NCBI GenBank assembly: GCA_021151695.1
Contig: JAGKWU010000001.1
Coordinates: 496,001-560,000, forward strand
Source of the DNA: Cellvibrionaceae bacterium
Lineage (GTDB): Bacteria; Pseudomonadota; Gammaproteobacteria; Pseudomonadales; Cellvibrionaceae
Direction: 5' to 3'
Length of the DNA: 64,000 bases
Part shown: positions 7,638 to 15,888 of the stretch, in pieces
Numbering within the stretch: position 1 is the first letter of the stretch
Layout of the letters: the number at the start of each line of letters is the position of its first letter
Translations under genes and position numbers: made by a program
The notes under the pieces: model-generated
What the model saw: the letters and a program-made list of their open reading frames with translations, nothing else
Database searches by the model: none
What the model was told of the DNA's origin: nothing

Positions 7638-9770
7638 ATGCAAGCTTTGTTTTCACGCTCCTTTCGTGCAACGCTTTTTACTACCGCATTCATTTTCAGC
7701 CTGAGCAGTTTCGCACTCGATGCTGGCAAACAGGAAAAGCTCAAACCTGAAGAAATCCAATCAAAAACAGCTGTCATTATTGTTAATCAGCTGAGCAAGC
7801 ATCACTACCGCCAACAGGAAATCAACGACAGCCTGAGTTCGCGCTTTCTCGATGAATACCTGAAGATGTTGGACCCGGGCCGCAACTTCTTTCTCGCCTC
7901 CGACATAGCTGAATTTGAAAAATATCGAAAAACATTCGACGATGATTTCAAGCAAGGAAAACTGGATAATGGTTTTTCAATTTATAACCGTTACAGCGAG
8001 CGCTTTAATACGCGCCTTACCGAAGTAATTGCACTACTCGACGATAAAAAAACCGAATTCAATTTTGATAAAGAAGAAAGCTTCAACACTGATCGCAAAA
8101 AAGAGCCATGGCCAGCGAATAAAGAAGCCTCAGACAAACTCTGGATGCAGCAGATCAAATCAAGTTTGATCAGCTCCATGCTCAATGGCAAATCTCTCGA
8201 TGAAGCCAAAACTACCTTGCGCAAACGCTACGCAACCCAACTGCGTTATGCCAAACAGCAAACTTCCGAAGAAGTGTTCAGCGGCATGATGAATTCGCTC
8301 ACCATGTTGTTTGATCCGCACACTAATTATCTGTCACCTGATAATTCGCAAAACTTCAACACCAGCATGACCAACAGATTCCAGGGCATAGGCGCTGAAT
8401 TACAAGCGGATGAAGATTTCACCAAAGTAACTCGCCTGATTCCCGGCAGCCCGGCGGAGAAGCAAGGTGAACTCAAACCCAACGATAAAATTGTAGGTGT
8501 AGCCCAAGGCGATAAAGGTGAGATGGAAGATATTATCGGTTGGCGTCTCAGCGATGTGGTTAAGAAAATCAAAGGCCCCAAAGACACTATCGTAAAGCTG
8601 GAGGTGATTCCTGCTGACCCCACCATCACCAAACACAAAATCATTGCGATCAAGCGTGACAATATTGAACTGAAAGATAACCAAGCCAAAAAGGCCGTCC
8701 TGAAAGTACAAAATGGTGATCAAACCTTGAAGCTGGGCGTCATTGACATTCCCTCCTTCTACATGGATTTTGATGCCTATAACCGCCGCGACCCGAACTA
8801 CGCCAGTATTACCCGCGATGTTTATCGCTTGCTGGAAGAACTTAAAGGCGAAAATATTGACGGTCTGATTCTCGATTTGCGCAACAACGGCGGTGGCTCA
8901 TTGCCAGAAGCCGCCATGCTAACGGATCTGTTTATTGAACCGGGCCCAGTCGTACAAATTCGCCAAAGCGACGACACTATTTCACGCGATTACCGTGCGA
9001 CTCATCCTGCGGTATATCGTGGCCCGCTGATTGTGGTTATCGATCGCCTGAGCGCTTCTGCCTCTGAAATTTTTGCGGGAGCCATCCAGGATTATGGTCG
9101 CGGGTTGATTATTGGCTCTGGCAGCTTCGGCAAAGGCTCGGTGCAAACCATGATGCCGCTCGATGGTGGCGAAGGTGATTTAAAACTGACGCAACAAAAA
9201 TTCTATCGCGTGTCTGGCGATAGTACCCAGCATCGTGGAGTTATTCCCGATCTGGAGTTGCCAACCCTGATTAATCCAAAAGAGATTGGCGAAAGCAGTT
9301 ATGACAACGCCCTACCTTGGGACCAGATACATGCAGCACCACACGACGTATACAACAATATTAGCGGCATTATTTCAGCACTAAATCCGCCGCACCAAGA
9401 GCGCATGAAAACAGATCCAGATCTGGTTTCCCTTAAACAACAAGCCGCGCTTTATGAAGAGCTGAACAACAAAAAAGTAATTTCTTTGCGCCTGGCAACC
9501 CGCCAGCAAGAGCAAAAGCAAATTGAGCAACGCACCCTGGAAATTGAAAACCTGAAGCGCAAAGGCAAAGGCCAACCCGTCTATGCTGACTATGCAGAAT
9601 ATAAAGCCAAAGAACTGAAAAAAGATAAAGATGGTGATGACACCCCACCAGAGCCACGCAAAACAGAACTGGAGCCGGAAAAAGATCCATACCTGGTTGA
9701 ATCAGGTAAAATTATGGGTGACTTTATTGTTCAATTGAAAAAGCCCGCTGTAAAAGTAGTTAATCAGTAA
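7638..9770 (+). CDS. prc: Tail-specific (C-terminal processing) protease Prc
   Basis: A 710-residue periplasmic S41A serine protease, slightly longer than E. coli Prc (682). It degrades proteins from non-polar C-termini and trims lipoprotein and cell-wall-enzyme partners. A signal peptide ends near 'SSFALDAG'. The N-terminal helical domain ends around 'FDPHTNYLSP'. A PDZ domain follows at about residues 240-330 ('GIGAELQADEDFTKVTRLIPG'). The catalytic core contains 'DLRNNGGGSL', the nucleophile Ser474 in 'LSASASEIFAG', Asp485 and Lys499 in 'GSFGKGSVQ'. The Ser-to-Lys spacing of 25 equals that of E. coli Ser430/Lys455. A charged C-terminal domain rich in Lys and Glu completes it. RBS GAGAG precedes ATG, and a terminator follows. 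Confidence 0.95.
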   Translation: MQALFSRSFRATLFTTAFIFSLSSFALDAGKQEKLKPEEIQSKTAVIIVNQLSKHHYRQQEINDSLSSRFLDEYLKMLDPGRNFFLASDIAEFEKYRKTFDDDFKQGKLDNGFSIYNRYSERFNTRLTEVIALLDDKKTEFNFDKEESFNTDRKKEPWPANKEASDKLWMQQIKSSLISSMLNGKSLDEAKTTLRKRYATQLRYAKQQTSEEVFSGMMNSLTMLFDPHTNYLSPDNSQNFNTSMTNRFQGIGAELQADEDFTKVTRLIPGSPAEKQGELKPNDKIVGVAQGDKGEMEDIIGWRLSDVVKKIKGPKDTIVKLEVIPADPTITKHKIIAIKRDNIELKDNQAKKAVLKVQNGDQTLKLGVIDIPSFYMDFDAYNRRDPNYASITRDVYRLLEELKGENIDGLILDLRNNGGGSLPEAAMLTDLFIEPGPVVQIRQSDDTISRDYRATHPAVYRGPLIVVIDRLSASASEIFAGAIQDYGRGLIIGSGSFGKGSVQTMMPLDGGEGDLKLTQQKFYRVSGDSTQHRGVIPDLELPTLINPKEIGESSYDNALPWDQIHAAPHDVYNNISGIISALNPPHQERMKTDPDLVSLKQQAALYEELNNKKVISLRLATRQQEQKQIEQRTLEIENLKRKGKGQPVYADYAEYKAKELKKDKDGDDTPPEPRKTELEPEKDPYLVESGKIMGDFIVQLKKPAVKVVNQ

Positions 9771-9790
9771 CCTTACTTTTTGCGTTTACC

Positions 9791-9816
9791 AAACCCGGGC
9801 ATTGCTCGGGTTTTTT
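9791..9816 (+). terminator. Intrinsic terminator after prc
   Basis: The arms AACCCGGGC and GCTCGGGTT are followed by a six-T run, 20 bases after the prc stop and just before the xthA start. The long open frame of xthA reads through it, which argues for the shorter xthA start. Confidence 0.85.
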
Positions 9817-9833
9817 ATCGTCGGAAAACTCAT

Positions 9834-10646
9834 ATGAAAGCCATATCCTTTAACGCCAACAGTATTCGCCAACGTATGCACCAGCTGGAAGCGATCATAG
9901 CCACTCACCAGCCGGATTTTATCGGCATTCAGGAAACCAAGGTAAATGACCCGGACTTCCCTATCGCTGAATTTGAAAAGCTTGGCTATCACTTCATTTT
10001 TCACGGTCAAAAAACTCACTATGGTGTAGCACTCTTATCGAAATATCCTTTCAAGCATTCTCTAAAAGGATTCCCTGGTGACGACGAGGCCGCGCAGCGC
10101 CGTTTTATTGGCGGCACCTTTGAAACACCTGTCGGCGATGTCACAGTGCTTAATGGTTATTTTCCACAAGGCGAAAGCCGCAACCATGAAGTGAAGTTTC
10201 CAGCCAAGCAAAAATTTTACGCTGACTTGCTGAAGTATTTAGCTGACACTCATACGCCAGATCAAAACATTATCCTGATGGGTGACATGAACATTTCCCA
10301 TCAAGATTTGGATATAGGCATTGGTGAAGAAAATCGCAAACGCTGGCTACGCACGGGCAAATGCAGCTTTTTGCCAGAAGAGCGCGTATGGCTCAACGAT
10401 TTGCTGGCATGGGGCTTCAAAGATACTTATCGCGAGCTGAATCCGGATTGCAACCAATTCTTCAGCTGGTTTGATTATCGTAGCGGCGGATTTGAAGACA
10501 ATCCCAAGCGAGGCCTGCGTATAGATTTAATTTTAGCAACCGAACCACTCGCTAAACTCTGCTCATCTGTCGGCATAGATTACGATGTGCGCGGCATGGA
10601 CAAATCATCCGACCACTGTCCTATATGGGCGCATTTCGCGAAATAA
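9834..10646 (+). CDS. xthA: Exodeoxyribonuclease III
   Basis: A 270-residue (ATG at 9834) class II AP endonuclease and 3'-5' exonuclease that cuts at abasic sites in base-excision repair. The frame is open back to 9780, but that region holds the prc terminator, and MKAISFNANSIRQR matches the E. coli XthA start. Family motifs are 'IGIQETKV' (metal-binding Glu), 'GVALLSKYP', 'NGYFPQGESR', 'LMGDMNISHQDLDIG' (catalytic Asp and Asn), 'WLRTGKCSFLPEE', 'GLRIDLILA' and 'KSSDHCPIWA' with the final catalytic His. A terminator shared with the convergent acetyltransferase gene follows. Confidence 0.95.
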   Translation: MKAISFNANSIRQRMHQLEAIIATHQPDFIGIQETKVNDPDFPIAEFEKLGYHFIFHGQKTHYGVALLSKYPFKHSLKGFPGDDEAAQRRFIGGTFETPVGDVTVLNGYFPQGESRNHEVKFPAKQKFYADLLKYLADTHTPDQNIILMGDMNISHQDLDIGIGEENRKRWLRTGKCSFLPEERVWLNDLLAWGFKDTYRELNPDCNQFFSWFDYRSGGFEDNPKRGLRIDLILATEPLAKLCSSVGIDYDVRGMDKSSDHCPIWAHFAK

Positions 10647-10680
10647 ATGCTGCTGTTTTTGCATTCATTTGAAAGCAAAT

Positions 10681-10711
10681 AAAAAGGGGAATCAGTTTGA
10701 TTCCCCTTTTT
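10681..10711. terminator. Bidirectional terminator between xthA and acetyltransferase
   Basis: AAAAAGGGGAATCA and TGATTCCCCTTTTT are near-perfect arms around a short loop, with A-run and T-run on opposite sides. It serves both convergent genes. Confidence 0.9.
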
Positions 10712-10726
10712 ATTCAAATTGATTGC

Positions 10727-11215
10727 TTATTCTGTCGGATGCCAATCAGGGTTGATAATTGCCCAGCGCTCATGGTCGCGCCACTCACCTGCGATACGTA
10801 AATATTGCGGCGAATAACCCTCTTTGCGAAATCCTGCTCGCTCCACCAGCGCGATAGAACGATAATTTCCAGGCTGAATGTTCGCTTCAAGGCGATGCAA
10901 ATTCAAAACACCGAAAGCTTCGCGCAACAATAATTGCAAACCCATCTTCATATAGCCTTGCCCTTGATAGGGAGTGAAACAATTGTATCCAAGGTAAGCC
11001 GAATGAAATAAACCGCGAATAACACCAGATAACGTAAAAACTCCCAGCATATCATCCCCATCATTCACGAGAAGATAAACCAACTGCCCACTAATATAGG
11101 ACTCCATCTTAGCCGGCGATGTACTCCAGGGGGCCAATGCCGCTGCACTACTTGTAAAAGCATTTACAAGTAGTTGGCTATCATCCAATTCAGCCTTACG
11201 CAAACGGCACTGCAT
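10727..11215 (-). CDS. GNAT-family N-acetyltransferase, RimJ/RimL type
   Basis: A 162-residue acetyl-CoA-dependent acetyltransferase. The RimJ/RimL signature is clear: 'LGYNCFTPYQGQGYMKMGLQ' carries the acetyl-CoA-binding loop (Q-G-x-G-Y), and 'LNLHRLEANIQPGNYRSIAL' followed by 'VERAGFRKEGY' is the canonical second half. Members acetylate N-termini of ribosomal proteins or small metabolites, and the substrate here is unknown. AGGGAT precedes the ATG. The gene follows the end of the large ThuA/dehydrogenase gene by 30 bases on the same strand and may be co-transcribed. Confidence 0.9.
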   Translation of the reverse strand: MQCRLRKAELDDSQLLVNAFTSSAAALAPWSTSPAKMESYISGQLVYLLVNDGDDMLGVFTLSGVIRGLFHSAYLGYNCFTPYQGQGYMKMGLQLLLREAFGVLNLHRLEANIQPGNYRSIALVERAGFRKEGYSPQYLRIAGEWRDHERWAIINPDWHPTE

Positions 11216-11245
11216 ACATATCCCTTTAGTAGTTAGGCTTAATCA

Positions 11246-14200
11246 TCACTGATGAAATGACACATCAAAAAGCTGAAGCTCGCCCAGATTTTTTTGCTCG
11301 CTGCGCACAACAAGGTACAAATCCTCAAATCCGGTACGCGGAGTAATAGCCAATTGCGTGCGCCCGTAATTATTAAGACCACCAGCCCAGTCGGCTTCAG
11401 CCAATAGAGGGCCGGTTGCGGAACCCGTATGCAATTCCAGTTTCCATTTATTGTCTTGCTGAACACTCCAGCCACCAATTTTCAGTGAAGCTACTCCAGT
11501 CAAATCATAATGACCTAAAGGCATTGCAAGTGCGGCACCTGCAGCCGGAACTTTAATGGTTTCATACTGGTTGAGGTGACCTTTCTCCACAGTTTTATCC
11601 GCGTGTTTAACAGATACAATTGCGTCCATTAATAAACGTGGAGGCATTAGCACCAATGAGTTTTTAACTGTTATTGGCTCCATGGAAGCAGTGCCTCTAT
11701 CGGTATAAGAGGCTGACAACTCATATTTCTGCGCTGGTATTGCCGCCGGCTCCTGATTGGAGTCCAGCAGTTTTTGATCCTGATTATTCGGCGTAAAACT
11801 GAGATCACCTTCAAGTGGCAAAGTTTTCTTGCCATCGGCAAGAGACAGCACATAAGTCGCCAATGCTGTACGTTCCTCAACACTCAAGGTGGCGAAGGAC
11901 GGCATATTGGTTTCACCCCAAACACCATTGCCACCTTTACCAATTTTATTAACCAGATAATCCAGCGCTTTTTTGTCGCCCTTGTATTTAATCGCAACAT
12001 CTTTAAAGGCCGGGCCGACAATTTTGGTATCCAGGCTATGGCAAGCCTTGCAACCATTAGCGGCCATCAAGCCAGTGGCCACAGTTGCCACATCTGCCTT
12101 TTGATGGCCCTGAGCCAAACCGGCTTCTGAATCAATACGTGATGCAAATTCAATAACCACACGACTCAAATCACTGCTTACTACACCATCTTCCTGGTCA
12201 TGAATATTGACCAGGTAGTGCAAATTTTTTGTTGCGGGCCAATAAAACGAGCGGTTGCCTTTTACGGCGATATCAATTTTTGCAGGCTCATTACCTACCT
12301 GGATTTTGGTTTCAGTTTCATCAGTTGCGCCAGCGGAATCCTTAACACGCAACTTCAATTTGTATTCACCAACAGAAGGAATTGAAACCTGTTGCTGTTT
12401 ATCAGAACCCAATTCAACGGTTTTTCCGTCTGCCCCTTGTAATGACCAGGAGTATTTTAACTTGTCGCCGTCAAGATCAAACGATGGTGAACCCTCAGCA
12501 ACCGCATCGAAAGGCGCAGCACCTTGCACTTTCTCCAACGCAATTTTGGCAACAGGGGGACGATTGCCAGCACCAACATATTCAATGCGACTCAAGCTGG
12601 CCTCAGGATTGCCTTTAAACCAGGCCTTACCATATTCGATCACATACAAAGTACCATCAGGTGCGAAACGAGCATCTATAGGAGAGATATAAGGAATCTG
12701 CGGCGCGAAGGGTTCAATCTTAATCACGCGCCCCGACTCATCCATACTGACAACTTTTACCCAGTTGCGCATGAAGTCCAGAATAAACAATTTGTTGTTG
12801 TAGTATTCAGGGTAGCGATGGGCGTTCGCTGTGTAATCTTCAGCATGATAAACATTCGCCACCAGCGCCATGCGCCCACCCTTACCCACCTCTGGAAACT
12901 GCTCGGAATCGCCATAGGGATACCAAATCAATGGCGGTTGTGCCGGTGGTAATACCTTACGGCCTGTATTGCGCGGTGAATTATTTTCCGGTGCTGCAGG
13001 ATCAAAAAATTTATGCGATTTGCCAGTAGCATAATCAAAATCCTTGTAGGCATAGTTATTACCTACAAACAAAGGCCAGCCAAAATTACCCGCCTTGGTG
13101 ACGCGGTCAATTTCATCATAGCCGCGCGTACCTTTGATTGGCGAATCTTCACCCGCATCAGGCCCTACATCACCGTAAAATAATGTTGATGTCGGTTTAT
13201 CGTAAGTGATCTTGTAAGGGTTGCGCGTGCCCATTACATAGATTTCTGGGCGCCCGTCTTTAGTATCTGCAAATAAATTGCCTTGGGGAATGTCGTAGCC
13301 ACCGGACTCTTTGGGAATAATACGCAACACTTTACCGCGCAAATCTTGCGTGTTTCCCGCACTGCGCAGGGCATCACTCTTCAAGAAGTCGGGACGAAAA
13401 TCTATAGGACCATAGCCTTCTTCGGTGAATGGGCTTGAGTTATCGCCAGTAGATACAAAGAGCTCACCGTTATTGCCAAACTCCAAATCACCACCCGTGT
13501 GGCAGCAGGTTTGATCTATGGGGTATTCCCACAAAACTTCCTGGGAACTCACATCCAGTTTTCCATCAATCCATTTAAAGCGAGATAAACGCTCCGCAGA
13601 GGTGCCGTCTTCGCGCTGCACATTCAGAGTTGCGTAAATATTGTGATTTTTCTCAATGTTTGGATCTATGGCGAAACCAAGTAAACCCAATTCGATAGCA
13701 CCGTGTGGGTCAACTTCAATTTTTCCAACCTCACGCATCGCGCCGGTTTTGTACTCCACGAGCTTCACGCTGCCGCCACGCTCCGCAATCAGCGCATCGC
13801 CATTGGCAAAAAAACTTAATTGCACAGGTTCGTTGAGATGATCAACCAAGGTTTTTTTCAAAAATCGATTGGCTTCGGGTGCAGCTTTACCGTAATCAAG
13901 CTTTGGCTTGCCACCCACCGCATATTTCAAACCGCCTAGTAGTAAACGTAAAAAGTTTTGATCGGAATAGGTTTCGATTGAATGACCAAGGCCAGTATAG
14001 AAAGCGCGACCGCCATCAAAATCATGATACCAGGCGATGGGATGATTATCGCCGTGCTCGCCCCCCTTATAAGTTTTTTCATCGACACTCAACAATACTT
14101 TGTTAAACGGTGAGACATCGCGAAAGTTGTACCACTCATCAGCCAGTTCAAAACTTTCTTGCAAACCTTCAATAACGGGTTCCTTTTTCTCAACCAAATT

Positions 14201-14734
14201 AACGCGGGCTTTTTGCACATTGCTCGGGTCATTAGGATGATTTTTGAAAACAGCGCCCACCAGTTTGCGATACCAGAACCAATCGCCTTCCCACTCCGTA
14301 TCTGCCGCCGCATGAATACCAACAAAACCACCGCCAGCCTGAATAAAGCGCTCCATAGCGACTTGTTGCTCATCATCGAGCACATCCAGCGTCGTGTTTA
14401 AAAATACGATCGCGTTGAAACCACTAAGCTGAGCATCAGTGAACAACTCGGCATCTTCGGTAGCCACAAGGGTAAAGCCCTGCTCACTAGCCATTTTTTC
14501 CAGCGCCGCTATACCTGCGGGAATCGAGTCGTGTCGCCAGCCTTTGGTTTTGGAAAACACCAGCACACGTGCGGATTTAATATCCGCATTAAACAGAGCA
14601 GCGGAGGTTGTCGGCGATGACGCTGCATCTGCCTGGACCTTCAGCGATGCTGTCGGTGTGGATTTTTCGCAACCTGCTAACAAAATCAGCAGACCGAGGA
14701 TGAGAAAGCGGGAATTAAAAGTGAGAAATGACAT
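11246..14734 (-). CDS. Multidomain lipoprotein: ThuA, PQQ sugar dehydrogenase, PKD, cytochrome c
   Basis: The frame opens at 14776, but ATG at 14734 with AAGGA upstream gives a lipoprotein signal (lipobox 'LLAGC') and 1162 residues. Domains in order: a ThuA-like glutamine-amidotransferase fold (about 55-280; 'SKTKGWRHDSIPAGI', 'FVGIHAAADTEWEGDWF', 'GGRAFYTGLGHS'), and a glucose/sorbosone-dehydrogenase beta-propeller (about 300-735; 'LLGFAIDPN', 'DQTCCHTGGDLEFG', 'RNPYKITYD'). Next is a PKD module (about 740-825; 'SPSFDLDGDKLKYSWSLQG'), then a class I cytochrome c with haem motif C895-K-A-C898-H899 and distal Met in 'NMPSFATL'. A C-terminal beta-rich domain resembles a CBM6 or discoidin-like fold. 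It probably oxidises a sugar or polyol at the cell surface or in the periplasm and passes electrons to its own haem. The substrate is unknown. PQQ use is inferred from the family. Confidence 0.88.
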   Translation of the reverse strand: MSFLTFNSRFLILGLLILLAGCEKSTPTASLKVQADAASSPTTSAALFNADIKSARVLVFSKTKGWRHDSIPAGIAALEKMASEQGFTLVATEDAELFTDAQLSGFNAIVFLNTTLDVLDDEQQVAMERFIQAGGGFVGIHAAADTEWEGDWFWYRKLVGAVFKNHPNDPSNVQKARVNLVEKKEPVIEGLQESFELADEWYNFRDVSPFNKVLLSVDEKTYKGGEHGDNHPIAWYHDFDGGRAFYTGLGHSIETYSDQNFLRLLLGGLKYAVGGKPKLDYGKAAPEANRFLKKTLVDHLNEPVQLSFFANGDALIAERGGSVKLVEYKTGAMREVGKIEVDPHGAIELGLLGFAIDPNIEKNHNIYATLNVQREDGTSAERLSRFKWIDGKLDVSSQEVLWEYPIDQTCCHTGGDLEFGNNGELFVSTGDNSSPFTEEGYGPIDFRPDFLKSDALRSAGNTQDLRGKVLRIIPKESGGYDIPQGNLFADTKDGRPEIYVMGTRNPYKITYDKPTSTLFYGDVGPDAGEDSPIKGTRGYDEIDRVTKAGNFGWPLFVGNNYAYKDFDYATGKSHKFFDPAAPENNSPRNTGRKVLPPAQPPLIWYPYGDSEQFPEVGKGGRMALVANVYHAEDYTANAHRYPEYYNNKLFILDFMRNWVKVVSMDESGRVIKIEPFAPQIPYISPIDARFAPDGTLYVIEYGKAWFKGNPEASLSRIEYVGAGNRPPVAKIALEKVQGAAPFDAVAEGSPSFDLDGDKLKYSWSLQGADGKTVELGSDKQQQVSIPSVGEYKLKLRVKDSAGATDETETKIQVGNEPAKIDIAVKGNRSFYWPATKNLHYLVNIHDQEDGVVSSDLSRVVIEFASRIDSEAGLAQGHQKADVATVATGLMAANGCKACHSLDTKIVGPAFKDVAIKYKGDKKALDYLVNKIGKGGNGVWGETNMPSFATLSVEERTALATYVLSLADGKKTLPLEGDLSFTPNNQDQKLLDSNQEPAAIPAQKYELSASYTDRGTASMEPITVKNSLVLMPPRLLMDAIVSVKHADKTVEKGHLNQYETIKVPAAGAALAMPLGHYDLTGVASLKIGGWSVQQDNKWKLELHTGSATGPLLAEADWAGGLNNYGRTQLAITPRTGFEDLYLVVRSEQKNLGELQLFDVSFHQ

Positions 14735-14979
14735 TTGTATTCCTTCTTGCGTGAATAGCGCCGACACCGAAACCAATGCCGCTTGCGGATAGAGAGCACA
14801 TTAACCATAGCGTAAAGATGGCCAAAGTGTAGCAGCGGGCTTTTTCAGCCTCACCTTGTTTTACCTTTGTAAACCTTTCTTAGAACTATTACAGAAAGAG
14901 AAGCCGGGGCGCCCCAAGAACCTTAACAGGTTTGAAACGCCGCCCGTGTTAGTCTCTACGATTAACTGGCCCGGTTATC

Positions 14980-15180
14980 TTATTTATCGAGCAGGGAGAC
15001 AAGCACCGTCTTGATGATGAAGCCAAGCAAGCCCAAACCGAGCGCCAGGAATAAGATAAAAGTGCCAAACTTACCGGCTTTGGATTTTTTAGCTAAATCC
15101 CACACAATAAAAATCATAAACGCGATTAAGCCGCCCACACAGATATACATGGACCAGCTCTCGAATTGCTCAACCGTCAT
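14980..15180 (-). CDS. DUF2788 membrane protein
   Basis: A 66-residue protein with two transmembrane helices ('MYICVGGLIAFMIFIVWDLA' and 'FGTFILFLALGLGLLGFII') joined by a basic loop 'KKSKAGK', which should be cytoplasmic. The opening MTVEQFESWS and the overall pattern match DUF2788, a short inner-membrane family of unknown function in gammaproteobacteria. A GGGTGG element precedes the ATG. It stands alone, between the divergent large lipoprotein promoter region and a small lipoprotein gene. Confidence 0.85.
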   Translation of the reverse strand: MTVEQFESWSMYICVGGLIAFMIFIVWDLAKKSKAGKFGTFILFLALGLGLLGFIIKTVLVSLLDK

Positions 15181-15394
15181 AAACCACCCAAATTGTTCGA
15201 AATTGATTCTATATCAGCCAAAAATGCGTTTTTTTCGCGTTATTGTAGCCAATTTGGGGCATGACTTATAGCAACCCCCTATTCATCCGCTTTGCAAATA
15301 TATACACTCCCTCGCACGGGCTCATTGCTATATAGCAGTTGAAGAGGTTGTCCGTCGATTTCAAACACTGTCCCCCATACTAACGGAGCACATC

Positions 15395-15637
15395 ATGAAA
15401 ACTATTCAAATCATTGCATCAGTCATTTTAGCTGCCGGCCTGTTGACCGCTTGTTCCAAAAAAGAAGCAGCTCCAGTAGAAGCTCCAGCTCCAGCTCCAG
15501 CTTCTGAAGCTCCTGCTGCTGCCCCAGCTGAACCTGCTGCTCCAGCTTCTGAAGCTGCTGCTTCTTCTGAAGCTGCTGCCCCAGCTGAAGCTGCTCCAGC
15601 TTCTGAAGCCGCTGCTTCTTCTGCCGCTGCTCAGTAA
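15395..15637 (+). CDS. Ala/Pro/Ser-rich small lipoprotein
   Basis: An 80-residue predicted lipoprotein. The signal MKTIQIIASVILAAGLLTAC ends in a lipobox (LTAC), followed by SKKEA and then a tail built almost only of Ala, Pro, Glu and Ser in imperfect repeats (PAPASEAPAAAPAEP-like). The tail should be extended and disordered and could span the periplasm or decorate the surface. No enzymatic domain is possible at this size. The mature residue after the Cys is Ser, so outer-membrane sorting is expected. It is monocistronic, with its own terminator. Function unknown. Confidence 0.8.
   Translation: MKTIQIIASVILAAGLLTACSKKEAAPVEAPAPAPASEAPAAAPAEPAAPASEAAASSEAAAPAEAAPASEAAASSAAAQ
15470..15634 (+). 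repeat. Internal GCTGCT/GCTCCA-type tandem coding repeats
   Basis: The tail of the small lipoprotein gene consists of imperfect repeats of GAAGCTGCTGC, CCAGCTGAA and CCAGCTTCTGAAGC. Such repeats are prone to slippage and copy-number change. Confidence 0.75.
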
Positions 15638-15652
15638 TTAGTCGGTGATAGT

Positions 15653-15682
15653 AAAAAAGGCCGCTTGATGCGGCCTTTTTTA
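15653..15682 (+). terminator. Intrinsic terminator after small lipoprotein
   Basis: The arms AAAAAAGGCCGC and GCGGCCTTTTTT surround a TTGAT loop, 15 bases after the stop. Confidence 0.9.
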
Positions 15683-15888
15683 TTGCGTCTACTTATCTAA
15701 TAGCTCTCCGCATTAAATAATCCTGCCAGTTTTTGTTCATCACTTAACCAGGATTTTGAAAATCTTTCATCGTCTGCCATTTCAACCAGATCAAATCACC
15801 ACAAACACGAGGCGGTGGCTAAACCTGGGTTTATACTTTGTTTTATAATGCCGCCCCTATCTAAAACTGTCTCTTAACAGGATTTCCC

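Noticed and set aside
9780..9833. Longer N-terminus for XthA
   Set aside because: It runs through the prc terminator; ATG at 9834 matches the E. coli start and family length.
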